A DNA stretch of 64,000 nt, from the NCBI GenBank assembly GCA_020634155.1, contig JACKCI010000002.1, positions 1,640,917 to 1,704,916 of the forward strand, read 5' to 3'. The stretch comes from Anaerolineales bacterium. Its GTDB lineage: Bacteria > Chloroflexota > Anaerolineae > Aggregatilineales > J027. The notes below the pieces were generated by a model. The model did no database searches. It was not told the DNA's origin and worked only from the letters and a program-made list of their open reading frames with translations. Position numbers and translations under genes: made by a program. Shown piece by piece: positions 43,493 through 52,430 of this stretch (position 1 is the first letter of the stretch; every line of letters starts with the position of its first letter).

Positions 43493-44469
43493 GCGCGGTA
43501 GATAATTAGCGAACAAGTACCCAGTATGCTCTGGTCAGCAGCGAATACCGTTACTCGGATTTCATAGCGGCCAGAGATGCGATATGTAAGTGGGGTCAAC
43601 CATGCGATGGGTTGATTGATAACTGCATTGTCGCGTTCAAGGCTTGGTGGTCGTAGAAACACTGATGCAGCAAGGCTCCGATCCGCAAGAATAGCCTCAA
43701 CCTGATAGGTGAACATATCTGGATGATTGAGACGCCCCACAATTGCCAGCGGCAAATCTTCGGTGTAAATGACGCTTCCTAAGCGCGGTGAGTAAATGTC
43801 GATATATTCCCCACAATCATTGATGGCCTGTGAAGGAATAGGCGTCACGGTGGGGGCAAGTGTTTGAGTTGGGATAACACTAGACGCAATCGAATCATCT
43901 GTATTTTGTGGGATTGCGGCATCGATGGTAGTGTTATCCTCTCCAGAGGCAGATATGAAGACCCCCGCAAGAATCACCAGTGCATTAATCAACACTGCCG
44001 CCCCTAGCAGAATGACAATATAGCGATAGGGGGTTGCCATGATATTCACGAAGGCAACATATAGCGGACGGGCGGCCCCTAAGCCATAGTGGTTAAGCCA
44101 TTCTCCCGGCATAACAATAGGTTCAATAGGTCTCTGGTACGATGGTGTCCGCTCACGACGCAACTGGGTAATGGTTGGGGGTGGCCTAAATTCCTGATGT
44201 TCAACCCCTTTGCCCATTTGCCGCATAATATAGGGCCAGCGCTGCATATCATAGATGTCTTTGAGGCGTTGTTCATGCAGTACACTGTAGGCATCATTGA
44301 TAAGCTGGAAGCGTTCTTTAGAGGCTTCTTCTTTGTTCAAATCTGGATGATGAAGTTTGGCGAGCTGATGAAAGGCCCGTTGGATAGTGTCTTGATCAGC
44401 ACTATCTGGAATGCCTAAAATCTCATAATAATCTTGTCTAGGGTTATAACGCACGTCACGTTCAGACAC
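43489..44469 (-). CDS. Membrane-anchored J-domain protein
   Basis: 326 residues: J domain at 10-75 with HPD in LAKLHHPDLNKEE, a Pro/Arg-rich cytoplasmic stretch, a membrane helix near 160-182 (YIVILLGAAVLINALVILAG), and an outside domain of about 130 residues with beta strands. It would recruit DnaK to the membrane, possibly in response to an outside ligand. The outer domain is not recognised. It follows a small zinc-ribbon gene by two bases. Confidence 0.85.
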   Translation of the reverse strand: MSERDVRYNPRQDYYEILGIPDSADQDTIQRAFHQLAKLHHPDLNKEEASKERFQLINDAYSVLHEQRLKDIYDMQRWPYIMRQMGKGVEHQEFRPPPTITQLRRERTPSYQRPIEPIVMPGEWLNHYGLGAARPLYVAFVNIMATPYRYIVILLGAAVLINALVILAGVFISASGEDNTTIDAAIPQNTDDSIASSVIPTQTLAPTVTPIPSQAINDCGEYIDIYSPRLGSVIYTEDLPLAIVGRLNHPDMFTYQVEAILADRSLAASVFLRPPSLERDNAVINQPIAWLTPLTYRISGRYEIRVTVFAADQSILGTCSLIIYRA

Positions 44470-44471
44470 AC

Positions 44472-44807
44472 TTAGCTCCGACCAAAGCGCTCTTCAGCAT
44501 CCATAAAATCTTGAATGTTAATTTGAAGGATAACCATTCCGCAATTACGACAAACGTCTGCGTCTACCTTCGTCAAATGGCGCTGGGGACGCAGCATATT
44601 CCGCAACCGACGCAACTTGAGACGACGCGGGGCAAGGTATACATAATGGAATTCATCCCCTTGATCGACAACATAACCTGCCGCTAAATCATGGGAGCCA
44701 CAACGAGGGCATCCCCATCGTTTGGCAGTACCTACCGCATGAATTGGGTTTTCCTCTGGTAAGGAGGGCGGAGGAGCTACTGGAAGCGATTTGCTGGTAT
44801 CAGACAT
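44472..44807 (-). CDS. Small zinc-ribbon protein
   Basis: 111 residues with two Cys pairs, CPRCGSHDL near residue 34 and CRNCGMV near residue 90, spaced as in a zinc ribbon. The stretch between is basic (RRLKLRRLRNMLRPQRH), which suggests contact with nucleic acid. No enzyme motifs. It lies between the metallo-hydrolase gene (18 bases) and the J-domain gene (two bases) in one leftward run. Confidence 0.7.
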   Translation of the reverse strand: MSDTSKSLPVAPPPSLPEENPIHAVGTAKRWGCPRCGSHDLAAGYVVDQGDEFHYVYLAPRRLKLRRLRNMLRPQRHLTKVDADVCRNCGMVILQINIQDFMDAEERFGRS

Positions 44808-44825
44808 GACCGCAAGCCTTTCTTG

Positions 44826-45587
44826 CTAAATATCATAAACATTGAAATCAGACGCAAGTTCGATGGGGCCATGATACACCTGATGTGCTTCATCAAGCAG
44901 CGGCGTTGGGTCACGTTCCCATACCTCATAATGCACCAATACGAGACGCTTGGCCCCAGCCTGTACCGCAATTTGGCCCGCTTGGGCGGCACTTGAATGT
45001 CCAGCGGGGTCAGATCCCGTTGACTCATGAATAAGCATATCGACCCCGCGTGCAATTTCAACCACATTAGGCACAGGAGCAGTGTCACATGAATAGCCTA
45101 TCGTTTTACCGGAATCTTTACACTCAATGCGGAGACCCATTGTCGGTACTTGGTAATGATGCACAGGCCATGCAGTAATCCGAAAGTCAGCATTGTCCAG
45201 AATTTCGGTTTGCTGGCGATGGGCCACACGATGAAACGCTACCGGAAAAAATTGAGGCCAATCATCCCACGAAAAAGCGGACATCAAATCTTCAGTGCGC
45301 TCTATGCAATGGTGTAGACCATGTACCCGCAAGGGTTTGCGGCGTCCTAATAGCCACATGTGCATTAAGAGCATTGGGACACCATACACATGGTCTGGAT
45401 GAAAGTGGGTCAAAATCATATCGGTGAGTTGGTTGTAGTGGATTCCAAAGCGGCGTAACTTCACCACGGGATTCGACCCACAATCTACCAACACCACACT
45501 ATTGCGGCCTTGCAGCACAAAATGGGTATTGTCATGGTCGGCATCAGACACGGCTGCGGCTGACCCCAAAATAATTAAACGTGCCAT
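44826..45587 (-). CDS. Metallo-beta-lactamase-fold hydrolase (RNase Z-like)
   Basis: 253 residues. The metal site THFHPDHVYG is present, plus Asp in SCDTAPVPN and a distal His in LVLVHYEVW. The N-terminal LGSAAAV and VDCGSNPVVKL fit the RNase Z/arylsulfatase branch of the fold. It lacks the long flexible exosite arm of true tRNase Z as far as I can see, so it may act on other phosphodiesters or esters. Adjacent to the ABC-2 permease gene by four bases. Confidence 0.85.
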   Translation of the reverse strand: MARLIILGSAAAVSDADHDNTHFVLQGRNSVVLVDCGSNPVVKLRRFGIHYNQLTDMILTHFHPDHVYGVPMLLMHMWLLGRRKPLRVHGLHHCIERTEDLMSAFSWDDWPQFFPVAFHRVAHRQQTEILDNADFRITAWPVHHYQVPTMGLRIECKDSGKTIGYSCDTAPVPNVVEIARGVDMLIHESTGSDPAGHSSAAQAGQIAVQAGAKRLVLVHYEVWERDPTPLLDEAHQVYHGPIELASDFNVYDI

Positions 45588-45591
45588 TGCT

Positions 45592-47106
45592 TTAAAACCC
45601 TATCTTGATGGCTAGTTCAACCATACGCGGGGTGACCGTGACTTCCAAAATACCAGCAATGATAAGTAATGGTAGCACTAGACCAATACCCAGTTTGACC
45701 ATATCTGCAATAGCACGTAACCATGCCTCACCGACGGTCATCTCGTTGGGGGGTCTAGTGATAACGCTACCAGCCCTTAATGCTGCTGCCCCCGCAATCA
45801 CAATGGCAGGAATTTCAAAGACCCCATGAGTTACGATTGCTAAGATAAAAGGGGTAACCCGTAACCCTGCATAGGTGATGTTTCCCAGTATATACCCAAG
45901 GATACTAAAAGGGATAATGACAACCAGTATCGCCAATACCCCAAATGTAAACAGGCCGAGGAAAGAGGCTACTAATAGTACCCGCACATTTTGTGAAATA
46001 GCAGCCCCAACCCACGTGGGGTCACGCGAGGCTTGTTCCCAAAAATCGCGGAGATTGTTGAGAATGATCTGATTATCGTAGCTATCTTGCAGCGGGAGCG
46101 TCCAAACAGTGGAGAAATACCACCCCATGAGAAAGCTGGCAATGATGGCGACGCCAATTGTATATAACGCGGGTTTCAAGCTACGCAATGTGGGGAAAAC
46201 CGAGTAGCGATACCAGCGCCATAGGTTAAAGCCTGTCTGACCCTTCCCTTTAAATTGGTCTATAAACACGCGCCATGCCCAGCGGAGGTTAAGCTCATCG
46301 ACTGAGCGACCCAGTAGCTCCTCACGGTTGAAAATACGCGCCCCAGTCCGCACCAGCAGAACGGTGACAATCACCAAGCCGCCCGTGATATACCATAATA
46401 CACTACGGTAGCGCGGCTGAATCATGATGATGCTCTCGACAATCACCAACAGCGACATTGGCAAGATAATAGTGCTTGCCAATAAGTTAGCGGCTCGCGT
46501 GGAGGTGGTTTGGCTAGAGATAACCACTGCTCCAGTGACCATTACCATCCCCTGAACGGTAGTCAGTGCCGCTATCTGCACAATTAAGATGGGGTCTGGT
46601 CGCCACTGTTGAGAACCGAGAATTTGGCCTAATAGATAGAGGAAGATGCCCAGAAAGGCTGCTAACAGCGGCGGGAGTGTCGCGGCAAACACCTTGCCGA
46701 GATACAGTTCGGTATTGGTGAGGGGCGTTGACAGGAGGGGTTCTAGGCTACGGCGCTCTTTTTCACCGACAAAGGTCTCTAGGGCAATCACGAGTGAGAT
46801 ACTGACAGGGAAGAAGCCGACAATCATCGGCATAAGGGGCAGAAACGCCTCGACCATATTTTCCCCATCGGCCCCGTAGCCCTCAAACAAGCGGATAAAG
46901 AGACGACTGGCAAAGTTAGCCAATAAAGGGAAAAACAGGGTCAGCACAAAGATGGGGATGATAATGCGCCAATCTCGGAAGCTATCACGTACTTCACGAC
47001 GGGTGATGACGAGCGCATTTTGCAGGGTTTCGCGCCATGTAGCTTGGTCTCCGAAGCGGGAGATATTGGTCTGGCTGTGGGATGCAGGTTGTGCTGCGCT
47101 GTCCAT
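45592..47106 (-). CDS. ABC-2 type permease fused to SpoIIM-like domain
   Basis: About 504 residues from ATG 47106, which follows GAGGAG and the stop of the ATPase gene. The N-terminal half is a NatB-type ABC-2 permease (ITRREVRDSFRDWRIIIPIF, then six helices with EKERRSLEPLLSTP, the coupling loop). The C-terminal 190 residues resemble SpoIIM/DUF95: a helical membrane domain with ILAIVTHGVFEIPAIVIAG, the His-Gly-x-Phe-Glu motif. Fusion of these two families in one chain is unusual. Together with the upstream ATPase it would export a small molecule, ion or lipid. Confidence 0.85.
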   Translation of the reverse strand: MDSAAQPASHSQTNISRFGDQATWRETLQNALVITRREVRDSFRDWRIIIPIFVLTLFFPLLANFASRLFIRLFEGYGADGENMVEAFLPLMPMIVGFFPVSISLVIALETFVGEKERRSLEPLLSTPLTNTELYLGKVFAATLPPLLAAFLGIFLYLLGQILGSQQWRPDPILIVQIAALTTVQGMVMVTGAVVISSQTTSTRAANLLASTIILPMSLLVIVESIIMIQPRYRSVLWYITGGLVIVTVLLVRTGARIFNREELLGRSVDELNLRWAWRVFIDQFKGKGQTGFNLWRWYRYSVFPTLRSLKPALYTIGVAIIASFLMGWYFSTVWTLPLQDSYDNQIILNNLRDFWEQASRDPTWVGAAISQNVRVLLVASFLGLFTFGVLAILVVIIPFSILGYILGNITYAGLRVTPFILAIVTHGVFEIPAIVIAGAAALRAGSVITRPPNEMTVGEAWLRAIADMVKLGIGLVLPLLIIAGILEVTVTPRMVELAIKIGF

Positions 47107-47110
47107 GCGG

Positions 47111-48031
47111 TTACTCCTCATCTTCTTGCACAATATGGAGATAGACCTCTTCAAGGGTCTGCGATTTGCGGCTGAGGGTTAGCACATCAACGCCAGAATC
47201 CAACACACGCCGCAGCACTTGGGTGTTGGTCTCGGTGGGGGTAGGTGTCGTATAGAGGATATAGTCGTCACCACTTGCGGTAACAGTCACTAAATCACCC
47301 ACCGCTTGAACAAGGCCATTAAGCGGTTGCACGGTGCGGAGTTCCATTGTCGGTGGCCCCACAAAACGGGTGGAGAGGCTTTCAAAATCACCTTGGGCAA
47401 TCATACGCCCACGCCGAATAACTCCTATTTTATCGGCCAGTTCATCAGCTTCCGGTAAATTATGGGTGGTCAAAATAATAGTGCGGGCATCTTGCCGTAA
47501 TTCTTTGATGGCATCGCGCACCAAACGAGCGCTTTGGGGATCCATTGCGCTGGTCGGTTCATCTAATAGCAAGACTGGCGGGTCATGCAGCAAGGCACGG
47601 ACAAGGGCTAATTTCTGTTTCATGCCCTTGGAATATTCACCCACGCGCTTATCTAAAGCATCGCCTAAGCCAAAGCGCTCCATCAGGTGCAGGGCGCGTT
47701 TTTGGCGATATTCGGCGGATAGGTGGTAGATGCGCCCAAAAAAGTCCAGATATTCGAGGCCGCGCATCCGCTCATATAGGCCATGTTGCTCGGTCAAAAC
47801 ACCTACACTGGCCCGCACTTGGGCGGCTTGGGTAACCACATCGTAGCCCGCAACAGTGGCCTTACCAGAGGTAGGATTGAGAATAGAGGTCAACATGCGA
47901 ATAGTAGTTGTTTTGCCCGCCCCATTGGGGCCAAGAATGGCAAAGACCTTGCCCGGCTCAACTGAGAAGCTAATCTCATTGACCGCCAAAAACTTATCAA
48001 AATATTTAGTAAGTTGATAGGCTTCTATCAT
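47111..48031 (-). CDS. ABC transporter ATPase (NatA-like)
   Basis: 306 residues from ATG 48031 (AAAGGAA upstream; longer frames lack family similarity). Walker A GPNGAGKTT, Q-loop region LTEQHGLYERM, signature YSKGMKQK (family form of LSGGQ), Walker B LLLDEPTSAMD, switch His in TTHNLPEAD. The C-terminal 80 residues are an accessory domain. Pairs with the permease four bases downstream. Confidence 0.93.
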   Translation of the reverse strand: MIEAYQLTKYFDKFLAVNEISFSVEPGKVFAILGPNGAGKTTTIRMLTSILNPTSGKATVAGYDVVTQAAQVRASVGVLTEQHGLYERMRGLEYLDFFGRIYHLSAEYRQKRALHLMERFGLGDALDKRVGEYSKGMKQKLALVRALLHDPPVLLLDEPTSAMDPQSARLVRDAIKELRQDARTIILTTHNLPEADELADKIGVIRRGRMIAQGDFESLSTRFVGPPTMELRTVQPLNGLVQAVGDLVTVTASGDDYILYTTPTPTETNTQVLRRVLDSGVDVLTLSRKSQTLEEVYLHIVQEDEE

Positions 48032-48111
48032 GCTGGCGTTCCTTTTCCACCCTCTATATATCGTAAAGAATTTAGATGCAAAAGAGTGTGAAAAATTCAT
48101 GAATTTTGTCT

Positions 48112-48921
48112 TTAATGTCGATACGTCCAATCTGGGTGGGTGTAGGTGTCTAGGCGCAGTTGCTCAACGCGCTGACGCTCGGCAGAGGTTAGGGCTGCTT
48201 CAATCCATTCTACATCAAAAGTCTCGGCGAAAGCAGTAGTAAGGGCTTGGGCGGCTGCCTCCCATGTCACCACAACGCCCAAGGCACGCTCAACAGTGAT
48301 AGCACGCTCCAAGACACGCTGCTTGGCGCTGGCACGCGCCGCCTCGCTCTCAAAAACGAGGGCGTCACAGATGCGGCTAATGTCCCCACTAAGGGGCAAT
48401 GAGCCATGCTGCAAAACAGCATTCAGGCGGCGCACTTGGGCGCTCCCAATCAGTTTATGTCCCTGCGCGGTGATTTCATAATTAGAGGGGACTTCAAAGC
48501 AGACGGCTCCGGTGGCTTGTCCAGCCTGTTCATGGGGTGTTGATTGGGGGTGTAGACCAAGGTGGTTGAGTGCCATTAGCAAGGCCTGACTAAGCCGCCG
48601 ATAACTCTCAAGGATGCCGCCCGCGACAAGGGGCGAGTCTTGGGGCAGCGTGATGCTATAGGTCAATTCGTCTGTATGCAAGATGGCCTTGCCACCAGTG
48701 GCGCGGCGTACTAGACCCCACCCCATTGTATCTAGGCGAGTCTCATCAACTTCGGCAGCGTTCTGGTTATAGCCGAGTGACAGGCATGGTGGCTCCCACG
48801 CATACAAGCGCAGGGTTGGCATCGCTTCACCTGCTCCAACGGCCTCTAGAATGGTGTGGTCAATTGCCATATTGGTGGGGCCATCGATAGATGCATCAAA
48901 AATTAGACGCCAGTGGTTCAT
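48112..48921 (-). CDS. lipM: Lipoate/octanoate transfer protein, LipM-like
   Basis: 269 residues of the BPL/LPL fold: NMAIDHTILEAV, LSLGYNQNA, VRRATGGKAILHTDELTYS, and the sequence GAVCFEVPSNYEI with GHKLIGSAQVRR and LQHGS. The Cys in AVCFEVPS lies where LipM octanoyltransferases carry their catalytic Cys, so it is called LipM-like rather than LplA. It moves octanoyl from acyl carrier protein to GcvH-like or E2 lipoyl domains. Divergent from recR. Confidence 0.8.
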   Translation of the reverse strand: MNHWRLIFDASIDGPTNMAIDHTILEAVGAGEAMPTLRLYAWEPPCLSLGYNQNAAEVDETRLDTMGWGLVRRATGGKAILHTDELTYSITLPQDSPLVAGGILESYRRLSQALLMALNHLGLHPQSTPHEQAGQATGAVCFEVPSNYEITAQGHKLIGSAQVRRLNAVLQHGSLPLSGDISRICDALVFESEAARASAKQRVLERAITVERALGVVVTWEAAAQALTTAFAETFDVEWIEAALTSAERQRVEQLRLDTYTHPDWTYRH

Positions 48922-49010
48922 GGTTTACTCCTGTAGGTACATATTATGGCATAGTGGGGTACCTCAAAAAGCGTTACAATCAGACGATAGTAGCAAGGAT
49001 ACGGTATCTG

Positions 49011-49613
49011 ATGAATCAAGCTGTCCCACCTTCTGTTACCCAATTGATTGAAGCCTTTTCGCGGCTGCCGGGTGTTGGCCCCAAAACGGCCTCGCGTCTG
49101 ACCTACTTCTTGCTGCGTGCGCCTGACCATGTGGCGACCTCATTAGCCCAAGCGCTGATTGACCTCAAGACCAAAACCCAATATTGCTCAGTGTGCTTCA
49201 ATATCACTGAAGACGACCCTTGCCCCATCTGCCAAGACAGCAAGCGCGATTTGAGTCAGATTGCCGTCGTTGAAGAGCCGCTGGATGTGGTAGCGGTGGA
49301 ACGGGTCGGCTTTTATAAAGGGCGCTATCATGTGTTGCATGGTGCGATTTCGCCCGTTGATGGCATTGGCCCCGATGACTTGAAAATCAAGGAGCTGGTC
49401 AAGCGTCTGCAAACGCAGACCGTCCTTGAAGTGATTATCGCCACCAACCCCAATATGCAAGGAGAGGCTACCGCGATGTTCATTAAACAGCAAGTTGCAC
49501 CATTGGGGGTGAAGGTCACGCGGTTGGCGCGGGGGTTGCCATCGGGCGGGGACTTAGAGTATGTCGATTCAATCACCCTGCTGCGGGCGCTAGAGGGACG
49601 CGATGAAATGTGA
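49011..49613 (+). CDS. recR: Recombination mediator RecR
   Basis: 200 residues from ATG 49011, the normal RecR length. HhH segment LIEAFSRLPGVGPKTASRL, Cys4 zinc finger (CSVC ... CPIC), Toprim domain with VVEEPLDVVAVER and the C-terminal ARGLPSGGDLEYVD Walker-B-like loop. It loads RecA with RecF/RecO at gaps. TACAAT at 48975-48980 is a possible -10. secG follows after its own promoter. Confidence 0.96.
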   Translation: MNQAVPPSVTQLIEAFSRLPGVGPKTASRLTYFLLRAPDHVATSLAQALIDLKTKTQYCSVCFNITEDDPCPICQDSKRDLSQIAVVEEPLDVVAVERVGFYKGRYHVLHGAISPVDGIGPDDLKIKELVKRLQTQTVLEVIIATNPNMQGEATAMFIKQQVAPLGVKVTRLARGLPSGGDLEYVDSITLLRALEGRDEM

Positions 49614-49615
49614 CC

Positions 49616-49644
49616 TCGACACTCTAGCGGTAGGCTGCTATAAT
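49616..49644 (+). promoter_or_regulatory. Promoter of secG
   Basis: TCGACA (49616-49621), 17 bases, TATAAT (49639-49644): close to consensus, starting right after the recR stop at 49613. The secG ATG is at 49676. Confidence 0.65.
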
Positions 49645-49675
49645 CGCGCCGATTAAAGATTGACGAGGATATCCA

Positions 49676-49906
49676 ATGGTTTTTGAAGAAGCCCTGCAAG
49701 TAATTCAGATTATCATTTCCGTCGGCCTTATAGCGTTGATTATCCTACAGGCGGGCGGTGCCGGGCTTGGTAATCTATTCGGTGGTACCAGCGGTGGTGC
49801 CATTCAAAAGACCCGGCGTGGTTTGGAAAAAACCTTGTTCCAAATGACTATTGGCTTTGCAGTAGCCTTTGTCTTGAACGCGATTTTACAACTGCTGATT
49901 GGCTAA
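49676..49906 (+). CDS. secG: Preprotein translocase subunit SecG
   Basis: 76 residues with two membrane helices and the intervening SecG signature (LQAGGAGLGNLFGG then a conserved Arg/Lys stretch, RRGLEKTLF). SecG assists SecYEG in protein export. It has its own promoter and a strong terminator, so it is probably monocistronic. Confidence 0.92.
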   Translation: MVFEEALQVIQIIISVGLIALIILQAGGAGLGNLFGGTSGGAIQKTRRGLEKTLFQMTIGFAVAFVLNAILQLLIG

Positions 49907-49933
49907 TCGACCAGCAGAACAGCAGAATAAAGC

Positions 49934-49975
49934 GGGGGTTTTTGCTGATTTTGATTCCAGCAAGACCCCCTTTTT
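49934..49975 (+). terminator. Intrinsic terminator after secG
   Basis: GGGGG (49934-49938) with TTGCTG pairs with CAGCAA and CCCCC (49966-49970), followed by TTTTT (49971-49975). The long interrupted stem and T-run make this the clearest end-of-transcript terminator in the window. Confidence 0.8.
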
Positions 49976-50001
49976 GTCTTTAAGGTAAGGAAGGCGTACC
50001 C

Positions 50002-51831
50002 ATGCTCAAAACCTTACGATGGCCGCTATTGGCATTACTGTTCTCGATTATCTTGCTGACCATCGCTCTTGTCCTGCGTGAAACCGATGACCCCCAAGGG
50101 CCAGATACTCCACCAGTCGTCAGCAACCCCACCGCGACTACCACCCCTCCACCCACCCCAGCGGTGATATTGACGCCTGTACCAACGGTTGGTGTCGTTG
50201 ACGACTCATTGGCTCCTGTGGAAGGTGAGCTTACTGAAGGCTTGGTAGGCAATATCCGCAAACTCAATCCGCTCTTTGCCAGCTTTAATCCAGTTGACCG
50301 CGACATCACTTCGCTGATTTTTGAAGGGTTGACAACCATCAATACCTACGGGGAAGTGGTGCCTGATTTGGCGGAACGGTGGGATGTCTCGCGGGATGGC
50401 TTGGAGTATATCTTCTCGTTGCGGCGTGATATTCTTTGGCAAGATGGTCTACCCTTCAGCAGTGACGATGTGCGCTACACGGTTGATGTCATGCGTGACC
50501 CCGACTTTCCGGGAGATGCTACCTTGACGGCGTTCTGGCGCACGGTTGAGATGACCGTCATTGACGAGTACACCTTGCGTTTTCGCTTGGTGCAACCGCT
50601 GGCCTCATTCCCCGATTATCTGCGCTTCGGGATATTGCCCGCCCATGCGCTGGACGGGTATCCGGTAGCCGAACTCGACCGCCATCCTTTTAATCTGTCA
50701 CCGATTGGCACTGGCCCCTATCAACGTGAGAATCTGTACGTAGATGATGGGCAGTTTGCCATTAGTTTGCGGGTAGCACCTACCTATCGCCAACGGCCTG
50801 AAGGCCAGACGGGCTATACCATTGACCGTATCGTGTTCCGCACCTATGCGACAGTGGAGCAGGCAGTAGCAGCCTTAGCGAGAGGTGAAATCAACAGCAT
50901 TGGGCAACTCCCTACGGAACGGCTTGACAGCATTGATAGCCTCAATCATCTTGCAGTGCATCTGAGTGTCATCCCATCGGTGGGGGTCTTGATTTACAAC
51001 TGGCAACGCGATGATGTGGTTTATTTCCAAAATCAACGGGTGCATTTGGCGCTGGCGCGGGGGGTTGACCGTCGCGGTGCGGTGGAACGTACACTGGGAG
51101 CATGGGCTATTCCCGCTGAAAGTCCACTTATCCCCGGTTCATGGGCCTATGATGCCACCGCGCTTTATCCGCCCTATGACCCTGATGCGGCACGGACGAC
51201 GCTGGCCTCCGTTTCTTTTGAGGCAGCCGCCCCACCGACTGAAACCACACCCACTGGTGATGGACCAACCCCTATTCCCACTGAAGTGGTTGAAGAGCCG
51301 ACACCCGAAGAATCCGCGACGGAAGGCGTGCGGCGCAATTTCACAATATTGGTGGTCAATCAGGGGCTACTCGAAGCCCTTGCCGAAGACCTTGCCCAGC
51401 AGCTATCAGATTTGGGTTTCACGGTCACGGTCGAAGCGGTTGATGCGAGTACCTATCGTCAGCGTTTGCAGGATGGCGATTTTGATACGGCTATCGTTGA
51501 GTATAGTTATGCACCCTACGCCGACCCTGACCCGTATACCTTTTGGCATGTGAGCCAATACCAAGAAGGGGCCAACTATGGTGGCCTGCGTGATTTGCGG
51601 ATTAGTGAAGTGATTGAACGGGCACGGCGTGAAACCATCGGCGTCAATCGAGTGGCGCTGTATCGGGAATTTCAACAACTCTTTACCGAGCGTGTGCCTG
51701 CCCTGACGCTGTATCATCCGGTCTATGCTTATGTCACTGATGACCGCTTAAATGGGGTACAAATGGGCTTTATCAGCACACCTGCCGACCGATTCCAGAC
51801 GATTCAAGACTGGCAGTGGTCACTTAATTAA
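50002..51831 (+). CDS. Oligopeptide-type ABC substrate-binding protein (SBP family 5)
   Basis: 609 residues with an N-terminal signal anchor (about 8-28), no lipobox Cys, and a Thr/Pro-rich linker to about residue 75. The family-5 fold follows: LIFEGLTTINTYGEVVPDLAERW, DVRYTVDVMRDP, and EYTLRFRLVQP. Around residue 410-440 a Pro/Thr/Glu-rich loop interrupts the second lobe. It probably captures peptides or related solutes, but no permease or ATPase of that system is nearby. Starts after the secG terminator; its end overlaps a convergent pseudouridine synthase gene by 12 bases. Confidence 0.9.
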   Translation: MLKTLRWPLLALLFSIILLTIALVLRETDDPQGPDTPPVVSNPTATTTPPPTPAVILTPVPTVGVVDDSLAPVEGELTEGLVGNIRKLNPLFASFNPVDRDITSLIFEGLTTINTYGEVVPDLAERWDVSRDGLEYIFSLRRDILWQDGLPFSSDDVRYTVDVMRDPDFPGDATLTAFWRTVEMTVIDEYTLRFRLVQPLASFPDYLRFGILPAHALDGYPVAELDRHPFNLSPIGTGPYQRENLYVDDGQFAISLRVAPTYRQRPEGQTGYTIDRIVFRTYATVEQAVAALARGEINSIGQLPTERLDSIDSLNHLAVHLSVIPSVGVLIYNWQRDDVVYFQNQRVHLALARGVDRRGAVERTLGAWAIPAESPLIPGSWAYDATALYPPYDPDAARTTLASVSFEAAAPPTETTPTGDGPTPIPTEVVEEPTPEESATEGVRRNFTILVVNQGLLEALAEDLAQQLSDLGFTVTVEAVDASTYRQRLQDGDFDTAIVEYSYAPYADPDPYTFWHVSQYQEGANYGGLRDLRISEVIERARRETIGVNRVALYREFQQLFTERVPALTLYHPVYAYVTDDRLNGVQMGFISTPADRFQTIQDWQWSLN

Positions 51832-52404
51832 GCCAACACTCTTGAGCAAATCACGCTGCTGGGTGGGTGTCAGGGGTTGCCATTCACCGGGGCTGAGACT
51901 TTCAAGAGTTATCGGCCCCACCGCTACCCGTATCAAGCGCAGGGTGGGATGCCCCACTGCTGCGGTCATGCGGCGCACTTGGCGATTACGGCCTTCGGTT
52001 AGGGTAATTTGCACAAAGGCTGTTGGGGTGCTTTTACGGTAGCGAATTGGTGGGTCACGGGGGGGCAAGTCGGCTGGCTCATCAATGAGGCTTACTTGAG
52101 CCGGACGGGTAGTATAGTCTTGGATGACGACCCCCTCCCGCAATTGTTGAAGCGCCTGCTCATCCGGAATATGCTCGACCTGTGCCCAATAGGTGCGGGG
52201 ATGGGCATAGCGTGGCTCCGTTAGGCGTGTTTTAAGCGCATTGTGGTCGGTGAGAATCAGCAGACCCTCGCTATCAAGGTCAAGGCGTCCTGCCGGATAA
52301 ATGGCGGGTAAGTGGATATAATCAGCCAAGGTGGGGCGTTCCTCGGCATCGGTGAACTTGGTCAGCACCCCATAGGGTTTATAGAATCGAATGGTAGTGG
52401 TCAT
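51820..52404 (-). CDS. RsuA/RluE-family pseudouridine synthase
   Basis: About 194 residues from ATG 52404, short like RluE because it lacks the N-terminal S4 domain. Motif GRLDLDSEGLLILTD with catalytic Asp, RTYWAQVEHIP, and RNRQVRRMTAAVGHPTLRL. It isomerises a uridine in 23S (RluE-type) or another rRNA. Divergent from the ABC ATPase gene with only 26 bases between starts. Confidence 0.92.
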   Translation of the reverse strand: MTTTIRFYKPYGVLTKFTDAEERPTLADYIHLPAIYPAGRLDLDSEGLLILTDHNALKTRLTEPRYAHPRTYWAQVEHIPDEQALQQLREGVVIQDYTTRPAQVSLIDEPADLPPRDPPIRYRKSTPTAFVQITLTEGRNRQVRRMTAAVGHPTLRLIRVAVGPITLESLSPGEWQPLTPTQQRDLLKSVGLIK

Positions 52405-52430
52405 AGAGGTATTATAACAGGCGGTGATGA

